Assembly (NCBI GenBank): GCA_033063855.1
Contig: CP093830.1
Span: forward strand, 8,928,854 to 8,992,853
Length of the DNA stretch: 64,000 bases
Direction of reading: 5' to 3'
DNA from: Smittia aterrima
Taxonomy: Eukaryota > Arthropoda > Insecta > Diptera > Chironomidae
Below, piece after piece: positions 1 through 11,245 of the stretch (the stretch's first letter is position 1; each line of letters begins with the position of its first letter). Below the pieces are notes generated by a model. The model saw nothing but the letters and a program-made list of their open reading frames with translations. It was not told the DNA's origin and searched no databases. The translations under genes were made by a program, and so were the position numbers.

Positions 1-1797
1 TAATTACATTTCCGTAAATTTTGACTTTAAAAGCGAAAAAATTCGAGGTGTGGTGGAAGTCAAAAATAAACGGCTTCGACTTGTTCCAATGTTAATTTAT
101 CAGCTTCATCATTTGCACTACGCGGTCCACTACTTTTACAATATCTCCGAGACGGTTTTATTTCATTTAACTTCTTTTAATTAATAATTTCGAGTTATTC
201 GAGAAAAGAGTTTTTCAGAGGTTGTGAAGATTAAATATCCACTGATTCGAGTCGTAGTTTGTGCAAGTTTCGTACAGGGGGTAAATGTGTAGACAGTTAT
301 GATACGGAACATCCAAAACTATAACTAGTCAAAAAATGAATTAAAGACAAACAATTAAAACTCGATTAGCTTTATATAAATTTATCAGGCTTTGAAGAAT
401 TGATTTAGACAAAAGAACTTTTTTATTTGACACGAAGCTTTTGAATTTTGTAAATGGTTCTAATCAGTTATGAATGGTTATAAATTTTAAAAATTGCTAT
501 GGTATTTACGAGGCATTTTGTACTAGATGCTTTTCAATAGAGTAAAATTCCTAAATTCGACGAGGGAAATGTTGAAGTAATAAAACTTCCAGATTTAATT
601 AAACAAATAATTCATTTTCTGACATTCAATAATGTTTTTATTTTCTTCTTGCTCAGAATACAGTAATTACATTTAAACAAAAGATTATTATTAGCAGCTA
701 AATCATTTCGTGTAATAGGAAGTGAATATTTAAGGAGAAAGTTTGAAAAGAACTCTTGAGTCCTCCTTAAAAGCTTTCATGGAATAACTACACTTCCTCT
801 AATCAAAATACAAACTAATACTGATCTCAACAATATATTGAAGGCAATAATATTCCATTTCCTCGTGTTTTCCTCAAAGATCTTAATTGATATGTCTATT
901 ACTTCCCCGTTCACTTTTTAAATATTTTTAAACTTACAAACGAAAGCGCGATTACTTTTTATTACAACTTTGTATAATATTTTTTATTGTAAATTATTGT
1001 CACCTTCTTCATTGAGATTCATTTATTTCGGGTCTGCTCGAGTTACGGCTCTAAACGAAATCTCAGGGAAAACTTGAACTTTTAAGCTTGGTCCTGTCGC
1101 TTAAGACCTTTTGGAAATTACTTCTCTCAAAAATTTTCAGACTTGTTTTACTCGAAAAGAATCCAAAAGTGTGCGGCGATGGAAACAAATGAAGCTCAAG
1201 TCAAGAATCTTTATCTTACTTGAGTTTCGAGCTTATAGGAATGACGATTTGTATAATAACCAAGCTTGTTCTTCTAATTGCATTAACAGCCACGACGAAT
1301 GACTCGTCTAATTGATAATACCAGATTATAATTCTTTTCGATAAATATCAACAACATAATCAGACCAAAGTCTGCACACAAATCTGAGAACTTTTGGCTG
1401 TCAGATCTAAAGTCAAATGTCAATGTTTTACTTAAAATCGTTAAAATGATGCTGAAGTCCATGGTTTGACGTGTTTTGAGTTTTTTTTTTCATTGTTTAG
1501 GGAATCATCAAAATGCGATGCTTGAGGATTATTCAATTACACCTGAGTTGGTTTGGTAGACTTTCCAACAACAATCAACATTTTCTGAAGGAATTGCGTT
1601 AGGCTTACTGTAACGACATAAATAAATCAAATTAACAATCGATCACTTAACTTTATTCTACTTTCAAGCTAGCGATAACTTTCAGACTCAAAAGGAGATT
1701 GTTGAGGTAAAACAAATTATAATCATGCTCGTCTAAAAAGTTTTATAGAAAAACGAAACATAAAAAGAGAGAGAACAAAATAAAAATAAAAACGAAA
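1..1797. other. AT-rich non-coding stretch
   Basis: No exon chain could be supported on either strand. The only open frames are short (at most about 60 codons), lack splice partners and show no recognisable family. The right end is presumably the 3' UTR and downstream flank of the SLC7 gene that ends at 1798. Confidence 0.6.
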
Positions 1798-4412
1798 CTA
1801 AACCTGTGAAGACTTTGGCCGAACCACCATCAATAATTTTTGCAATTTTTGGTTAAAAGCTCCTGTAATTTATGCTTTGGAATAAGACTTCATTAAGCGA
1901 GAAGCTATGCAAGAATACTCACCCATTGTCTTCTGGAAGGCTTTCGGCTTGCTCTTCCAAGCAATAAATATAAAGTAGACGGGAACGCTTGTCAAGATCA
2001 TCAGCAAACCGATTCCAGTTTCTCTGTGAATTTTTTTGAAAAATAAAAAAATTAGAATTCCTAAATTATTCAAAGTGTAGAAGTAAAACCTTGGACTCGC
2101 TATCATCGGTACAACAACTACAAAAGCTGTCGCCAGCAAATAAAGAATTGGATAGACCATGGGAACTCGAATCGGCCGAACCAGATCCGGTTGTGTGTAG
2201 CGAAGCCTAAAATTGAACAAGAAATTCAAATTAAGAAAGAAAATAATATTTTTTTGGCGGAGAGATAACTTACACTGGCAAACATAAAACCGCAGCTCCG
2301 ATGCTCAACCTAAGAGAAAAAAATTATGATTATCGGAGAATAAATGAATTAAATCAAGAACATTTACCAAGTGGCAAATCCAACGTAGTTAATCAAAGCG
2401 TAGATGTCTGAGACACACAAATACACCATCGAGAGCTAAAAGAGATTAATGATCTTTTAATATTAAGAAAGAAATCTGAAGCAGAAAATCTGAACATTAC
2501 CAATGAGATGGCTAGAACGGCAGGTGTTGGAGTTAAACGTTGAATCTGGATCATTGTTAAGATTTCCGGCATCTGCCCTTCGCAAGCCCCGGCATAGAAC
2601 AAGCGCGATGATGTTAGCAAAATTCCATTAACGGCCCCGAAAGTAGAAAGAGCAACGAAGACTAAAAGAAATCAGCGAGAAATTAGTTTCGGTCGATGAT
2701 CTCTCTGAACAGATTAAATTACTTGGAATAGCGAAGGCAAACATGCCGAATGTTCTGTTGGCGAAAGTTACGGCAACGGCTTCACTTCCCAACACCTCAA
2801 GCGGCGACAGAATCGTGTAAAAAGCTGAGAAACGAAATTGTAATTAGATGAAAATTTATAAATCCAAATCATCGTCTCTTACCGATATTCGTGAAAAGGT
2901 AGACAAGCGTGACTAAGACCAAAGAGATCGCAATGGCTTTCGGCAAATTCTTAACTGGATCCTTTAATTCTTCGATAATAAAGTTCAAATAGTTCCAACC
3001 GTTGTAAGCGAAGAGTCCAGAATAAAACGACAAAGCAAGGGACGTGATTTCAGTCTTTGTGTCTTCGAATGTGAAATACTGAGTGTTGCCTTGTGCCAAC
3101 AAATAAATTCCGAATGCGATGATGATGAAGAGAGCTAAGAGCTTCGCGTAAGTAAAAATGTCTTGGACACTCGTCGCCCATTTAACGGAGTAGCAGTTGA
3201 TAAAGGTCAGAACGACTGGAAAAGAGATTTTTAATTAAATTAATTTTATGGAAAACAATTGAGAAACTCACGAATGCAGCAAACTGCGAGAAGTCTGGCT
3301 GCGTCTTCCGGAGGTTGACAATCAGGGAAGAACGGCTTGAGAACATCTTGAAAGATTAAAAATTAATTCGAAATTCTCATTTTCCTTTGACTTTTCTTAC
3401 AAACACTAAACGTCAAAGCGACAATCGCTTGCGAGCAGGGTCGAACGATCATACATTCAATCCACAATCGAATAAATGCGAAAAAAGGTCCAAATGTTGT
3501 CATAATGTAAGCGTAGTCTGAGACGAAAGTAAAATAGAAATAAGGAATTCCCCTTCTTCTCTTTGCGAGATCATTACTCACCAGCCCCAGATTTTTTGAT
3601 CATTGTTCCAAGTTCACTGAAAAGACGAAAGAACCCTTTTTAGCAATGACAAGGTCAAATCAACATGAACAAAACAAACCTATAGCAGTAGGCACCAACC
3701 TGAAACGCAGAAAGAGAAAATGATTATTCAATTGCCGAGAATTAAATTTGTTGAGAGTCTTGCAAATAAAGCAACGAATTTCAAATCTACGCGATGCATT
3801 GAGATCAGGGGAGTTTACTGGAAAGTTTGCCGCGGAAGCAATTGCGTGGGAAACTCTAAATAAATTCTTTTTTGTTCGCCACTTAAGAACTTTGTTGAAG
3901 CAATTGTGATTTAAATTGATTAATACGACGCAATGATCATTGAAGTTCAAAACTTTTCAAATCTTACCATCGAGAAAACCCCTGAAATAATCCAGACGAT
4001 CAAGGCCATATTGACTGATCCCGTGTACTTCAAAACACCTAAAACAACATCGATTAGTTTGTAGTCGAGCTGAGAATGCTATCACAGCTGGAAGAAACGT
4101 AAGATAACTTACCAGTTGGACTCACAAAAATGCCGGAACCTGTTTCAATAACGAGATGACATTTAAATATTCATTTCGATAAAATGTATCACAACACGTT
4201 CTTTCTGTGTTTCGATTAATTAAGAGAGTTTGTATCATTCACTTACCTATGATCGATCCAACGATGACTGTGATTCCATTTAAAAGGCTCATCTTGGCCT
4301 TGAGCGCAACTTCCCCTCCATCGTTGTCTTGAATATTTTTTCCTTTCCCGTTCTCACCGTTAGCACTCGATGACTTCCTTGAAGTCGGTTTATTTAGTTT
4401 CTCATCTGACAT
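1798..4412 (-). CDS. SLC7-family (LAT/y+L type) amino-acid transporter light chain
   Basis: Multi-pass plasma-membrane amino-acid exchanger of the CD98-light-chain type (APC superfamily), expected to work with a heavy-chain partner. Fifteen exons (high to low): 4412-4247, 4139-4113, 4038-3968, 3699-3680, 3616-3582, 3517-3401, 3346-3272, 3215-2883, 2824-2723, 2661-2501, 2435-2368, 2309-2274, 2206-2090, 2023-1923, 1862-1798; they sum to 498 codons (497 aa). The start is the ATG opening MSDEKLNK; a polar N-tail of about 45 residues precedes TM1. The family's substrate motif GSGIFVSPTG lies across exons 1-3. Other hallmarks are KKSGADYAYIMTTFGP, IECMIVRPCSQ and FNWNY-like YNGWNYLNF. The last exon (1862-1798) is needed: reading through the donor at 1922 gives a false tail, whereas splicing gives QKLQKLLMVV then a stop. 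It is closest in memory to insect JhI-21/CG1607-like LATs, but I cannot choose the orthologue. Confidence 0.93.
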
Positions 4413-5576
4413 CGTCTTAGTTTTACAGTGCAATCCTTATCAACTGCACGGAGATTCACTTTGAGAATAATAGAATGCAACAATGAACTTCTTGAACTCA
4501 CTGATAACAAAATAAAAAGTCTTGAAATTCTTCTCGTTTGTCTTTAGTTAAACATTTTTTGATCTCTCATCAGGTACTTGCTGCTAAAAACTTTTTCCGA
4601 CCAAGCCTCACAAAATAATTTGATCGAGAACTCTTCGAAGTGCAGCTGACGAACTACAAACGGCTAATGTGCTTATTGTGCTTGCTCGTTTTTGAATGAT
4701 TTAAATGGATTATTTTTTCGGGAGATTGAGAGAGAACGAAACGAGTAGAATGTGTGAGAGCCGGCTAATCAAATGTATAACTAGTTATACTTGATTATAT
4801 TCGACTAGCTCGAGTAGAAGAGAATTTGAAGAGAATTTTATGAAAATCTGTTAGTCAACGGATTCCTTCACAAGATTAGTTTATGAGGAAGCTTCCATTT
4901 AAGCAGGCAACGAGCAGTCACGCATGAATCTTGATTTTTTTTATGTGTCACAAAGAAAACTTTGAGCAATGTTTCTCTTATCTGATGAGTTTGGCGCAGA
5001 AAAATCTTGTTCTCGCTTGATCTTTCCGTTTGAACTTGATAGTTAAATGCATTTTAAAATCGATAGATAATTTCGAGTGTCTAGACAAGCTTGGCGAGCA
5101 AAGCTTCGGCGACATATTGTCTGCAACTTTCTTTATCAAACTTTTTTCTCTCATCTTCTTCAACCTTCACATAACTTTCATCTTCAAATCAACTTCTCGA
5201 TTCTATTCTTCTCAATGAACTTACAGTTAACCAATTTGCGTTCTTTATATTCTCGCGTTTCTCAGATTTAACACTTGTAACAACTCGTGAATTGATTAAA
5301 TCTGAGTGATTGAGATAAATGAAAATTCTACACCTCCGCCTCGCAGTTAAATTCTGAATGAATGAAAAAATCTTTCCAGTTTGTAGAAAGTGATAGTGAC
5401 GATGTTTTGCGCAAGTCAACTGGGAAGGAGAATGCAGTCCGAGCGTTATCAGACAATTTGAAATCTCATTCATCAGCGAGAGCATGTAAAAGCTTGAGAC
5501 AAAAAAAATCTGCCGAGACGAAAATAATTAGATGCAAATAAAATTTAAATATTTTTATTAAGCAAAAAAAGTTGAT
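4413..5576. other. Intergenic region, no gene seen
   Basis: Contains the presumed promoter and 5' UTR of the SLC7 gene on the left. The overlapping small open frames around 4978-5485 occur on both strands, have no family signature and look like chance. Confidence 0.6.
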
Positions 5577-7650
5577 TTATGTGACAACAATAGCTCTCGC
5601 TAAACATTCATTGTTTTGAAAAAGCGCAGGCCATAAAAAGTATTGAATAATGTTTGAAGTTGGATTCGCTATTGACGATCTTGTGTGCTTCTTTAGATTG
5701 ATGAGCGTCAGAGTAAAATCCATATCCAATTGATATGATATCGTTTGATTGCACAGTTTCCAAGCGAGTCTAACAGTTTTCTGAATGTAGCTCGCCAGTG
5801 ATGTCAGCAGTTGTGATATGCACGAATAATCGTGAAGCGTCGTATAGATCTACAAGGAAATGCTTTCTATAAATTGACTTTTCATGGTCACCAATGTTTT
5901 TCATGAGAAATTTTCCTTGACACATCTCGTTAATTTTTGGGGCTTCAATCTTGTCACATCAAATTACATACCTGATTAGTCACAGACTTCTCAACATCGT
6001 CAAGAGGAAAAACATCGCACGATGACAGCAAAAAGCCTTTCACAGAACCTTCCAAGTTGGTTGTGTCACTTGCTTTCCCACAGACATCGATGTTGAGCGT
6101 GCGACGTATCTCCAATAATTTTCTCTCTCGCAAGTTATGGCACGATCTGAACGCAAGCTAATGAAAGTAACGTCAAGTTAATGAACTGTATAATGTAATC
6201 GAGTCGATAGAGACAGCATAGCGACACGCGCATTTACTTTCTATCAATCAAAGTAATTACTTACTACGACAATAGAAAATAAAATCTTCAATTTAACAGA
6301 CTCGGCAATCTCAAATTGACGAGAGTCGTTCAACGCTTTCAATGTTTCGAGGCGCGAAGTTTTGTACAAATCAGCGAATTCTTCAATGAGGAGCCTACAA
6401 AATTGATGTTGATTAATCGAGTGGGAAAATAATTGAATCGTTACTTTCTCTCGTCGGTTACTTCAGGTTCAGAGTGATAACCATCACTACCACTGCTCGA
6501 GTCATCAGTTAGCTCAGCACCATCCATTAACGACAAAACAGTCTTACAGCCGCTTGAGAAGTCCATTATTATTTTAGCTACGGGCCTGTTTGAACAATGT
6601 TATTAAAATTGTCTTTGAAAGAGATTGAAATTACCATTCTTTGAGATCAACGTCGCAATCTAACTTCTTGATCTGATTGACACAAAGCAACACCTCCTTA
6701 TCTTTATCAACTCTCGTCTTTAAAGTGTCAATTAACTTTCCAAGTTGCTTCAACGCTGGACTTTCGAGCTTTGTCAATAGAATTTTATTTTCAATAAGTC
6801 GCTTCTGTATGTCATCGTATTTGAAGGCCAACAGGCGTTGATGTGAAGCTTGTGCTGGATCGGTATTTACGGATGACTCAGTTTCGTCGATAACATTAAT
6901 CGCAAGCTTATAAGTTTCAACGTGAAATTGTAGTTCCCGTTTTAGCGCCGATGGAAGTGAAATGAAGTTTCCGTTCTCGGTCGTGTAGTGCGTCAGACCA
7001 TGAATACCTAATCCTGAATCACATTTGATAAATTAGATTAGTTGGCTTAGCTTCAGTTAAAAGGATTTTCCTTTATACCTTGAACAGCACTCTCCCATGA
7101 AATTTCTTTTTCCTTCAATGAAACTCTCAATTCAGGCTTCCATGATCCGATGAAGCCAACGAGTTTCTCACATTTTCTTATCAAAGCATAATCACATGGA
7201 CTTCCGAAAAGCTTTACGATATGCCAAATAATCCGATCCACATTGAGATTCGGCTTCGATCCAACCATAATTGCATTTAATCTGATGAAAGAAATGATTT
7301 CAGTTAACTGCATTTCTTTTTTTTTACGACATTTGAAAATGTTTCTCTTCGAGAAAATAAAAAAAAACTTTCACCTCCTTATCAAAACGTCGAGAATCTT
7401 CATCTCACCTGCTAAACAAACGTTCCAACAACACAGCGCTATAAGGCAAAGCTTCAGCAAGCAAGTCCAATGGCATTTCAGATGCAACCACACAAAGTGC
7501 AGTCAATCCAAGTCGATTCACGATATGCGCTGCTTCAACAAACTGTCTTCCCTCACATAAGACGGTAAGTCTTCGAAGAACTTGATTTGCACTTAACGAG
7601 CCTTTTCTGTCTTCCCGCATGCAAATTCGAATGCGCTCGCGACTGTTCAT
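5577..7650 (-). CDS. Mitochondria-eating-protein (Mieap/SPATA18)-like protein
   Basis: Seven exons (7650-7409, 7281-7079, 7013-6635, 6585-6445, 6394-6265, 6157-5972, 5849-5577) give 517 aa. The start is the ATG of MNSRERIRIC; an upstream in-frame TTG is not needed. The C-terminal ~190 residues resemble the Mieap domain: a helical stretch starting AFRSCHNLRERKLLEIRR, a FLLSSC segment, then IQKTVRLAWKLCNQ, and the closing block YFLWPALFQNNECLARAIVV. That block matches the vertebrate pattern of a hydrophobic residue, W-P-A-L, an acidic/amide run, then a short beta end. Mieap acts in mitochondrial quality control in vertebrates; whether this protein does is not shown. The N-terminal ~200 residues (EALPYSAVLLERLF, WHIVKLFGSP) are helical and unrecognised, and the SR-rich coiled-coil middle of vertebrate Mieap is absent. 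Residues about 290-305 form an acidic/Ser run (ELTDDSSSGSDGYHSEPE). Confidence 0.7.
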
Positions 7651-8540
7651 CTTCTCTTTTCTTTTCAAGCACAATTAAACTAATGAAAAGCTTTGAGCAC
7701 CTTAGCTTGCGGTTTCACTCTCACTTTGTGGGGTTTCACAATGGAAATCTGATAATTATTATTCAAGTACTTTCAAGCTCCTTTTCGTATTTTAAAATTA
7801 TTTCATTGGGTTTCATAATATTTACAATGAACAAAGCCGAGAGCCGCTCTAATTCCTCAAGTGAAATTATGTGTCCACTTCAATGCTGAAGCGTAATCAC
7901 TTCATTTACGAACCACTTTGAATCTTAATCACATTACTGTACGCGATGAGAACTCCAGCGCGACTGTCGGCTCTGTGAACTTCAAATTCCCCAACGAAAG
8001 TCTTTCTTTTCAACGAGAAACCGGTTAAGCATCTTTCTCTCTTTTGTCACTTTTTTTTCGCAATTTCAGAGCTGACCATGATCATCATTTTCACTTCATA
8101 AACGTCGACCTGCTATCAGATGGTCAGCCAGTGTGCTCTACGTGTTTGACCACTTTTGGCCTGCTTGCCCATCGTTCATGAACATTCGAAAATGAAATTT
8201 TCCTTCGCATTCTTTCGTCAATCTTTTATGCTCTTATCGTATTTATGAGTGGAAGAGTCATTGCCACACAAAGTGGGTCACCCGCCGCGAAATCCATTGT
8301 TGAGTAAATGTTGATATGAAAGTTGAATTCTAAAGCGAAAGGGTCAATGAATTGAGCGGCTCGTAGATGATTAGATGTCTTGCCTACCGACTGCTTGTTG
8401 AGAGGAAGCGACTATCATGACTTTTGATTGATCAATCGTGACTCTTTAAGAAGGTGCTGTGACGATGGATATCAACGTTATTATGACAGAAGTTACAACT
8501 CGTCATCATCATTTCAATTCAATTTTGATTCAAGTGGAAA
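7651..8540. other. Intergenic region between divergent genes
   Basis: Separates the minus-strand Mieap-like gene from the plus-strand opsin. The open frame at about 7587-7889 on the plus strand is the reverse of the Mieap-like first exon plus flank and has no splice partner. The right end holds opsin control sites, listed separately. Confidence 0.55.
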
Positions 8541-8546
8541 GGATTA
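8541..8546 (-). promoter_or_regulatory. Candidate Orthodenticle-type (K50 homeodomain) site
   Basis: GGATTA here is TAATCC on the minus strand, the core bound by Otd/Crx-type K50 homeodomains. These activate UV opsins in Drosophila. It lies about 50 nt upstream of the rhodopsin core site. A 6-mer alone is weak evidence; the position is what makes it worth noting. Confidence 0.35.
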
Positions 8547-8596
8547 TCAAGTTTAAGCTTTTTTTGCGCGATCAATATTCTCCAGATAAAACCTTT

Positions 8597-8607
8597 TAAT
8601 TAAATTA
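8597..8607 (+). promoter_or_regulatory. Rhodopsin core sequence I (P3/RCSI-like) site
   Basis: The 11-mer TAATTAAATTA fits the palindromic consensus TAATYNRATTA of fly rhodopsin core promoters, which is bound by Pax6 or Pph13-type homeodomains. It sits 11 nt before a TATA box and about 125 nt before the opsin ATG, the usual arrangement in Drosophila rhodopsin genes. Confidence 0.65.
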
Positions 8608-8618
8608 GTTCTTTTAAG

Positions 8619-8625
8619 TATAAAG
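8619..8625 (+). promoter_or_regulatory. TATA box of the opsin gene
   Basis: TATAAAG just downstream of the RCSI-like site. It predicts transcription start near 8650 and a 5' UTR of about 80 nt. Confidence 0.6.
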
Positions 8626-8730
8626 CGATGGCTTAGACAATTTGGAGTAACAGTCGAGAGGTTGGAGTTGTGGGTGATTGAAAGGAAAAAAAGTGATCGA
8701 GAGTTTTAGTTTTTTAAGTTTTTCTTGGCA

Positions 8731-10278
8731 ATGGAATATTTGAGGAGCAATGTTTCATTCGTCAGAGCTGAAGCCCTTATCTCTCCGAACAATGAAATTA
8801 AGCTTCTCGGATGGAATGTTGCACCCGAAGACCTCAAACAAATCCCAGAGCATTGGTTGAGCTTTCAAGAACCTGAAGCGAGTCTCCATTATCTCCTCGG
8901 ACTGCTCTACATCGCTTTCACCTTCTTCGCGCTAACTGGAAATGGCTTAGTCATTTGGGTGTTCTCAGCGTAAATTTTAAATTTCGTTTTTATTTTCAAG
9001 AGTTACGACGAATTTTTTTTCCCATTTCACTCAGTGCGAAATCCCTTCGAACGCCATCAAACGTTTTCGTCATCAATCTCGCAATTTGTGACTTCGTCAT
9101 GATGTTGAAAACTCCAATCTTCATTTACAACGCTTTCAACCGCGGATTTGCTGCTGGAATCCTTGGCTGCAAAATTTTTGGTGTCATGGGGACTGTGAGT
9201 GATTCAATGAAAATAATTCTTGACGAGATTTCTAAAATTGCTTTTCCAGCTTAGCGGAATAGGAGCGGGAGTTACAAACGTACGTCTTCAATTAAATTCC
9301 TTTCTAAAAAGATTTATTTCTGAAATGAGAGAATTATCTTTTAGGCTTTCATAGCTTACGATAGATACAATACGATTGCGAGACCCTTAGATGGAAAGCT
9401 TTCAATGACTAAAGCACTTCTCATGATTTTCATTGTTTGGTTTTACACGTGAGTGACGCAATAAGTTGCTCCTTCAAATCATTTCCATTGTTTTTCTATT
9501 CAGAGTCCCTTGGGCAATAGTTCCAGCACTTGAACTCGTAAGTAATTGAATTTATTCATCAGAATTGATTTCACAAATTGATTTACAGTGGGGTCGCTAC
9601 GTCCCGGAAGGCTATTTGACATCTTGCACTTTTGATTACTTAACTGACACGTTCGACAATCGATTATTCGTCGCCACGATTTTCACATTCTCTTACATCT
9701 TCCCGATGTCATTCATCATTTATTACTACAGTCAAATTGTGTCTCACGTCGTGAACCATGAGAAAGCTTTGAAAGCTCAAGCGAAGAAGATGAACGTGGA
9801 GAGCTTACGATCGAATCAAGATGCTCAGAAAACTTCGGTTGAGGTTCGAATTGCAAAAGCTTGCATCACTGTTTGCTTCCTCTTCGTGGCGTCATGGACT
9901 CCTTATGGTTTGTTTAAATTAAATTCCTCCCTTTCAACTCTTGAATATATTTTCTTATCTGATGCAGCCGTTTTCGCCCTAATTGGATCATTTGGAGATA
10001 AAAGTTTACTCACACCAGGACTGACAATGATTCCAGCGTGCACTTGCAAGTTTGTTGCTTGCTTAGATCCTTACGTCTATGCCATTTCTCATCCCCGCTA
10101 CAGACTGGAACTGCAGAATCGATTGCCATGGTAAATCCTCATACATAATTTATTTCCAATCCGATTACAGAATTTGCAATTTATCTAAAGGTTGGCAATC
10201 AACGAGAAACCTCTCGACAATGCTTCGAACGCAACTGAAACAACTAATGGCAATTCACAACAAACAACGACGACTTAA
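8731..10278 (+). CDS. UV-sensitive rhabdomeric opsin (Rh3/Rh4 class)
   Basis: Seven-helix, retinal-binding G-protein-coupled photoreceptor of the microvillar membrane, expected to signal through Gq. Eight exons (8731-8969, 9035-9194, 9250-9279, 9345-9448, 9504-9537, 9589-9907, 9968-10130, 10191-10278) give 378 aa. The chromophore lysine is K323 in ACTCKFVACLDPYVY. The TM3 DRY motif appears as YDRYN. ECL1 GCK and ECL2 YLTSCTFDY supply the disulphide cysteines, and VPEGY carries the Glu that serves as distal counterion in invertebrate opsins. The third loop ends HEKALKAQAKKMNVESLRSN, the conserved Gq-coupling segment. K104 in MMLKTPIFIYN is the TM2 lysine that marks insect UV opsins; blue opsins lack it. 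The start is the ATG at 8731, because the upstream in-frame codon is TTG. Exon 3 is only 30 nt. The C-tail ends in a Thr/Gln-rich run. Confidence 0.95.
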
Positions 10279-10365
10279 TTTTGAAAAACAAAACTAAAGA
10301 AGAAAATTGGACTGCAAAAGGACGACTCTTGGAAAATATATTTATGAAAACATTTTAAGTTCAAT

Positions 10366-10371
10366 AATAAA
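10366..10371 (+). terminator. Poly(A) signal of the opsin gene
   Basis: AATAAA 88 nt after the opsin stop codon, a normal distance for a short insect 3' UTR. Confidence 0.6.
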
Positions 10372-11245
10372 GCAAAGCATGATTATGAAAAATCCAAACT
10401 TGACAGCTTTCCATTGAAGATTCTTCCATTAAAAACTCTTCTTCAGGAATCTGTGGAATTTCATTATGTGCACGGAAGCAGCCGGTGCTTTCTTGTGCAA
10501 TAAAAAAAATAAACGACAACAAAGCATGTGAAACATTTCTCACTCGGCGAGGAATGCTACACCTTTAAAGCGCCTGCGTGTCGTTCATTGGAAAGTATCG
10601 GTTTCAAATCGCTCTCTACGCCTTTGGAAAAGTAATGCTCGAGATTTTTCCTCTGCACGGAAACATGAAAAAATTGAGTTTTTAAAAAGTTTTTAAGTCA
10701 AAAGGTGAAGTTTAAGTAAGAGAGTGATAAAAATTGTTTCGAAAGAATTAAAGTGACGCAAGGGAATCGAAGATTGATTGATAATCCAAGTCGTTCGATG
10801 TGAAAAATCAAAAAACTTTTACGAAATCTTCGCGAACATTTATTTTCCGATCACATAATAAATTTTTTATCAACCAGCATCTCAATCAAGCTGGCTTTCA
10901 ATCGAATCCTTATCGTAACTAATAGAATCGACCTGACACATTAGTCATCGCATGAATCATCGATGAAAAGCATTTATTTTCGGCCGCGTATCGCCCAACA
11001 TCGCTTGAAGGGTGTGAGCTTGGAAAAATTCGTGTTGAAACATTCATAAATTGTATGGACCATGCATTTTTTATTCCTGTATGGATTTTTCCAAGCGTAA
11101 ACTTCGATTCTCTCGCTTCACGTCTTTCACTGTTGAAAACATCGAGTACAAATTTCTTCTTTGGCTTCTTCACAGTTTGTCGAGTTTAAACATTAACATG
11201 AACTAAACGGGCAGTTAACTATGAACGCAGTCAAACATTTCCAAC
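10372..11245. other. Intergenic region
   Basis: No supported exon. Two minus-strand open frames (10361-10543, 10919-11173) lack homology and splice partners. The right end is the presumed promoter of the CUB gene. Confidence 0.55.

Noticed and set aside
1870..1922. Read-through end of the SLC7 gene (tail ending SYSKA)
   Set aside because: A good donor after QKTMG and an acceptor at 1863 restore a conserved-looking QKLQKLLMVV tail, so the read-through is intronic.
10361..10543. Minus-strand 60-codon frame with a hydrophobic start (possible secreted peptide)
   Set aside because: It overlaps the opsin 3' UTR and poly(A) signal, and has no cleavage-site or peptide motif I trust.
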